Shown piece after piece: positions 60,601 through 64,000 of a stretch of 64,000 nucleotides of DNA (within the stretch, counting starts at the first letter, position 1; each line of letters begins with the position of its first letter). Made by a program: the position numbers and the translations under genes. Under the pieces are notes generated by a model. The model was given only the letters and a program-made list of their open reading frames with translations, was not told the DNA's origin and made no database searches. The stretch is from Sinotaia quadrata (taxonomy: Eukaryota; Mollusca; Gastropoda; Architaenioglossa; Viviparidae). Where the stretch lies: positions 72,454,835-72,518,834 of the forward strand of contig CM054178.1 of assembly GCA_028829895.1 (NCBI GenBank), written 5' to 3'.

Positions 60601-61224
60601 TGGCTAGGCATGCACAGTATGTGCTTTCCTTTCACTGCCCAGAGTATACATCCATCATATTTATATGTTGGATCAACTTTAATATTCATATTTTGTTTGG
60701 TTACTTTATCATTCCATTGAATGAAATTTCAAGTTTGAAAATCCAGAGTGAAAGAGTTGATTAAGCAATTTGTAGATTAGTAGTGTACACTGCCCACATT
60801 TCTGCAAAAACATCATACTTTATGCTTGCATCTTGAATTACCAGTAATCCGCTTTTGATGTTGATTATTGTCATCAGAATAATGTCAGCTTTGGTAGTTA
60901 TTTTGATACTTATGTTTTCATGGTATAATAAGTACATCAACTAAACTTAAATGTCACTATCACTTTCAAAAGTTAAGTCATCTTCAGCTCAGAAATTTTC
61001 TAGCTAATAATATAGAGAAATAAACTTTTATGGTGATATATATATATATATGAACTTTTAAAATTTGGACACAATTTCTATTTTGCAGGACTTGTTGAAA
61101 AATCACCTTATACCGCGCGCAGTTGAAGATGACACCTTATTTGACAGTCGCGTGTTTTATCTCAAGATGCAGGGAGACTATTTCCGCTACCTATCTGAAG
61201 TCTCGCAGGGTGAACAGAGGAAAG
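57311..61224 (+). CDS. 14-3-3 protein, zeta-like (first two coding exons; gene runs off the window)
   Basis: 14-3-3 dimers bind phosphoserine/threonine motifs on many signalling partners. Exon 1 coding part is 57311-57634 (108 codons, donor GTATGT); exon 2 is 61089-61224 (acceptor TTTTGCAG, donor GTTTGT, ends one base into a Gly codon). Helix A reads [19 protein letters not shown]; then [20 protein letters not shown] holds the Lys and Arg of the phosphate pocket (K49 and R56 in human zeta), and [10 protein letters not shown] holds the Arg-Tyr pair (R127, Y128). Compared with human zeta there are about six extra residues between MHAC and NEERN ([14 protein letters not shown]) and about four in [16 protein letters not shown]. 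The C-terminal half, including the 14-3-3 signature YKDSTLIMQLLRDNLTLW, must lie past base 64,000. Wording is closest to zeta ([14 protein letters not shown]) and not epsilon. Confidence 0.93.
57635..61088 (+). other. 14-3-3 intron 1
   Basis: 3,454 bases, A+T-rich, no recognisable element or exon. A short (GA)n run lies near 59,851-59,863 and a (TA)n run near 61,037-61,050 just before the acceptor. Confidence 0.6.
61089..61224 (+). CDS. 14-3-3 coding exon 2
   Basis: [20 protein letters not shown] ... [16 protein letters not shown]. Length 136 leaves one base of a split codon for the next exon, which is outside the window. Confidence 0.93.
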
Positions 61225-62587
61225 GTTTGTATTTATTTCATTTGAGGATGTATATAGTAGATGGACATACTTTTTTTTAATTTGAGGGTAAGTAGGTTTT
61301 GCCAAGGTATAGGGGCGGGTAGGTTGCAGTGCTCAACTTTTACTTCAGTTTTAAAATGTTATTTTGCATTTACAAATTTAATTTTGTCATGGAAAGGCCT
61401 GACTTTTGTATTCCTCAGGATCTGACAGAACATACCAAAAATATAACTCAGTCATTAATTCCTTTACAGTAGGTAGACTCACTGCTAGGCTAGCTCCAAG
61501 AAATGGTTAGATAGCATGATTTTTGCTTAACTTCCAACACGTTTTTCATACCTTCACTTTTGTTCAAACTTAAAACAGTTAAAGCCAAATGAAATTTTTT
61601 TTGTCTTCTGTATATGTCATTTGTTTTTTCTTAACATTATATTTAATGCTTTTTCGATAGGTTTGAAAGAGGTAGCTATATGCCAAAATTTCGCGCTGCC
61701 TAGAATTTGATGCATTGATGCATCTCTCACAACACCAAATATCCTTTTCACTAAGCTCTGTACTCCATCCAAGGCATGTTACAAATGGCACAGATCTAAA
61801 AATAAACTACACAGTGATGTAGAGGAGGCCTTCAGCTTTCTTACTATGTTAGTCCCGTAAATGAAATCTTACTAAAAAGTCCATAAATGTTATCCCCAAA
61901 AAAGGGTCATCTTTGTGCATATCCCGACCTGCCTACCTTTCGTTTTGAGCAGAAGAATCCTTAGGTCTTACCTCTAATTTCCTGCTCTTTTGTTTATGGA
62001 AGTGATTTTCCGCTTTCAATTTCATTTTAATTAGTTTTCAGTTAAAAACCTGATATCTCAAATACTATCACCCGCTCTATGTTGGCCAGCCGCCTGCATC
62101 GGTCAGTGATAGTCATTATGTAAAATACTAGCGGGCTCCAGTCACCCTATAACAAACTGTCAGCCAAAGATACTAAAATAAGTATTGGTAGTTTGCTTCT
62201 CTGGTTGTCCATTTGTATCTGTCGAAATGCACTTGGTGTTCGGAAGTGTGCCTGGATGTTTTAAACTTAGTGCCTACTAAATGTCTGTAAATCGGCTCTT
62301 TGTAGAATAAAAGATGTCACATGCAGAGTGCAAAATTGTTGAGTTCAAAAAAGAATTAGAAAGGCTTTCAGAAGAAAATCAAGCTAAAGAGAATAAACCA
62401 CAAGTGAAAAAAAAGCACTGTGAACAAAAATACTGATCAGACTATCTTGGTGTTTCAGAGAAAACAAGGATGAGTATGTCTTGTTGCACTTCGACATATT
62501 AATGATGGAGTGGTGAAATACTGAAGAATTTTTTCTTTTCTTCAGAGAAGTCCAAATCACCAAGGCATGCTTCTCCAGAGAGGTTGT
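61225..62587 (+). other. 14-3-3 intron 2, first part
   Basis: No firm feature. A 40-codon plus-strand ORF at about 62,312-62,434 (MSHAECKIVEFKKELERLSE...) is coiled-coil-like but isolated, and a minus-strand ORF at 61791-61579 is Cys-containing in its first half; neither is recognised. Confidence 0.4.
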
Positions 62588-62591
62588 TTAA

Positions 62592-63284
62592 CCCTTTACC
62601 GGGCGGAACACCCAACTCCATCCGTACATTGTGTAGGGCAGATCGCCCAACGGCGCCCATAGCAACGATTTCACTTAGAGTGATTTTTTCCTTTCCATAT
62701 TTACATCATATCCGGTCTCTACAGGAAGCATGACGTTTGTACAACGATTTCCACGCCATTTTGAAACATTTTCATGTGGCAGCATTCATTTTTTCATAAA
62801 GTTTTCTTTGTTTTTCGCGTTCGGTGTTTCAAATGGATTTCTTAGTGTCGTCGATCGTTAATGAGAAGTTTAATGGATTCAATTTATCAGATAATGAGGT
62901 AAGAGAAGTTTATTTTTGAATTAGATGATAGGATTAGAAGTGACATTAGTGTCAGTAGCGTGCACATGTAGTATCTTTCAAATTTTGGACGAGTGTGCGT
63001 CAAATTCTGAGGATATCGAAGAAGAATAGGGAGAATGGGTATCTGGAGATGCACATGGTTGGAATAATAGTACTTTAGCACTTGAAATATTGGAATTTAT
63101 AACAGAAATGGGGCCGAATGTGACTAACTAATGATAGTATTCGGTTGGCTTTCTTCTATCAGTTTTTCAAAGAAGAAACATTTGACAAGATAGCGGAATA
63201 AATGAACAAGTACGCGCGTCCGAAAATGGCGAAAAAACAAAATGGCGATCCAGGTTGGAAGGAAACTAATGCCACTGAAATTAA
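62592..63284 (+). mobile_element. Decayed second copy of the piggyBac-type family
   Basis: Starts after TTAA (62588-62591) with CCCTTTACCGGGCGGA, a diverged version of the end of the 46073-47146 copy. From 'tctacaggaagcatgacgtt' onward it is clearly homologous to that copy in the opposite window orientation. It encodes MDFLVSSIVNEKFNGFNLSD near the start, then AFFYQFFKEETFDKIAE-stop-MNKYARPKM and GWKETNATEIK. The similarity ends abruptly at about 63,284, where a different sequence begins, so the 3' half was lost or displaced. Several stops and frameshifts are present. Confidence 0.8.
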
Positions 63285-64000
63285 GTAGGTAGTCCCACGG
63301 CCACCGCTTTACAGGCAAAAACTCGCAAACGCACACAAATTTGCTAAACTTTACCTCAAAGCGGTTTTCTTCACATTAAACCTCAACTAACCATTTTTAT
63401 ATGAAAATAAAGATCGATGTTTTGTCTTTCGAACTGTTTTGTTGTTTTTTTTCTGAATTTTATTATAGTATCCATAAACTTTGACGAAAGTACCTTAGGG
63501 TTGCAAGAAAAATGGGTCAAAAGTCGCCTCACGGCCGAAAAAGTAAAATTCACGTTTTCGGGTACCAATTTTTAAAAAGATTTCGAAACTGGCAGCGTTT
63601 TGTAACCCTAAAACTGATTGGTCCTTTAAATAGAGGACATATAACTCTTTACAATCATATAAATTTCGAATTTGTTTTATGCGAATAACCAAATAAATTT
63701 TCAAACTAAAAAGTTCACGATAAAATTTTCGGAAGAAATATTTATCACAAAATAGTTTGACCTATATCATTTTCTGCGGAATTTCAATATCTCTCTAATG
63801 ATATGCTGTAGCCCTTGATTAGTGATCCCTGCCAGATACACTTAATTGAAAACCCCGTAGTACGCATCCTGTTTCAGTCATGGCTTCCACGTGCGAAACA
63901 CGCGTTGACGCTACCGCTGATTTTTCTCACATTTTATGTGAACAATTAAAACCTCTTATCGGTAAAATCTTTTGTAAGCATTTAATAATGATTACTTTAC
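63285..64000. other. Unassigned sequence to the window end
   Basis: Begins 'taggtagtcccacggccacc' exactly where the piggyBac similarity stops, and has a few G+C-richer patches (63,500-63,560; 63,880-63,920). It may be another insertion; no ends, repeats or coding region could be supported. Confidence 0.35.

Noticed and set aside
61579..61791. Minus-strand 70-codon ORF with cysteines (MPFVTCLGW...)
   Set aside because: No recognisable family, no splice or promoter context, and it lies in a 14-3-3 intron amid decayed elements.

Overview
This is a eukaryotic (animal) genomic window: A+T-rich, with spliced genes whose exons are separated by introns from about 0.3 to 14 kb, dense microsatellites and tandem arrays, and many transposon remains. 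The three cellular genes read as a Hunchback zinc-finger factor, the ribosome-assembly factor MRTO4 and a 14-3-3 protein. The Hunchback architecture together with the style of the genome suggests a lophotrochozoan, most likely a mollusc; that placement is inference, not proof.

Layout. 1-3300: tandem and microsatellite sequence, including a perfect 205-bp higher-order duplication. 4803-12073: a complete, apparently very young LTR retrotransposon (7,271 bp) with two 1,043-bp LTRs that look identical by eye, a 5-bp target duplication, PBS, PPT and one intact 1,447-codon gag-pol ORF. Its domain order is Gag-PR-INT-RT-RNase H although every domain is Ty3/gypsy-like, which is the signature of the Gmr1-like group. 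12079-17801: non-coding, microsatellites and a 33-bp tandem array. 17802-22917 (+): three coding exons of hunchback; the exon with the start codon was not found. 22918-32984: non-coding, with several tandem arrays, one carrying a repeated CCAAT box. 32985-56667 (-): MRTO4 in eight exons that join in phase into 282 codons. Its introns hold an RTE-type LINE remnant, hAT-like MITEs, several TTAA-flanked (piggyBac-type) elements, a GTF2IRD2-like hAT transposase fragment and a decayed unknown coding fragment. 57311-61224 (+): the first two coding exons of a zeta-like 14-3-3 gene that continues beyond the window; its second visible intron contains another decayed piggyBac copy (62592-63284).

MRTO4 and 14-3-3 are transcribed away from each other from a 643-bp gap holding a perfect palindromic CRE and a YY1-like site, so a shared promoter is likely. 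Hunchback and MRTO4 converge. No functional partnership between the three genes is implied by their proximity.

The observation most worth following is the Gmr1-like element: intact, with an integrase-before-RT order and a capsid segment resembling the SCAN domain, in what is probably a protostome.
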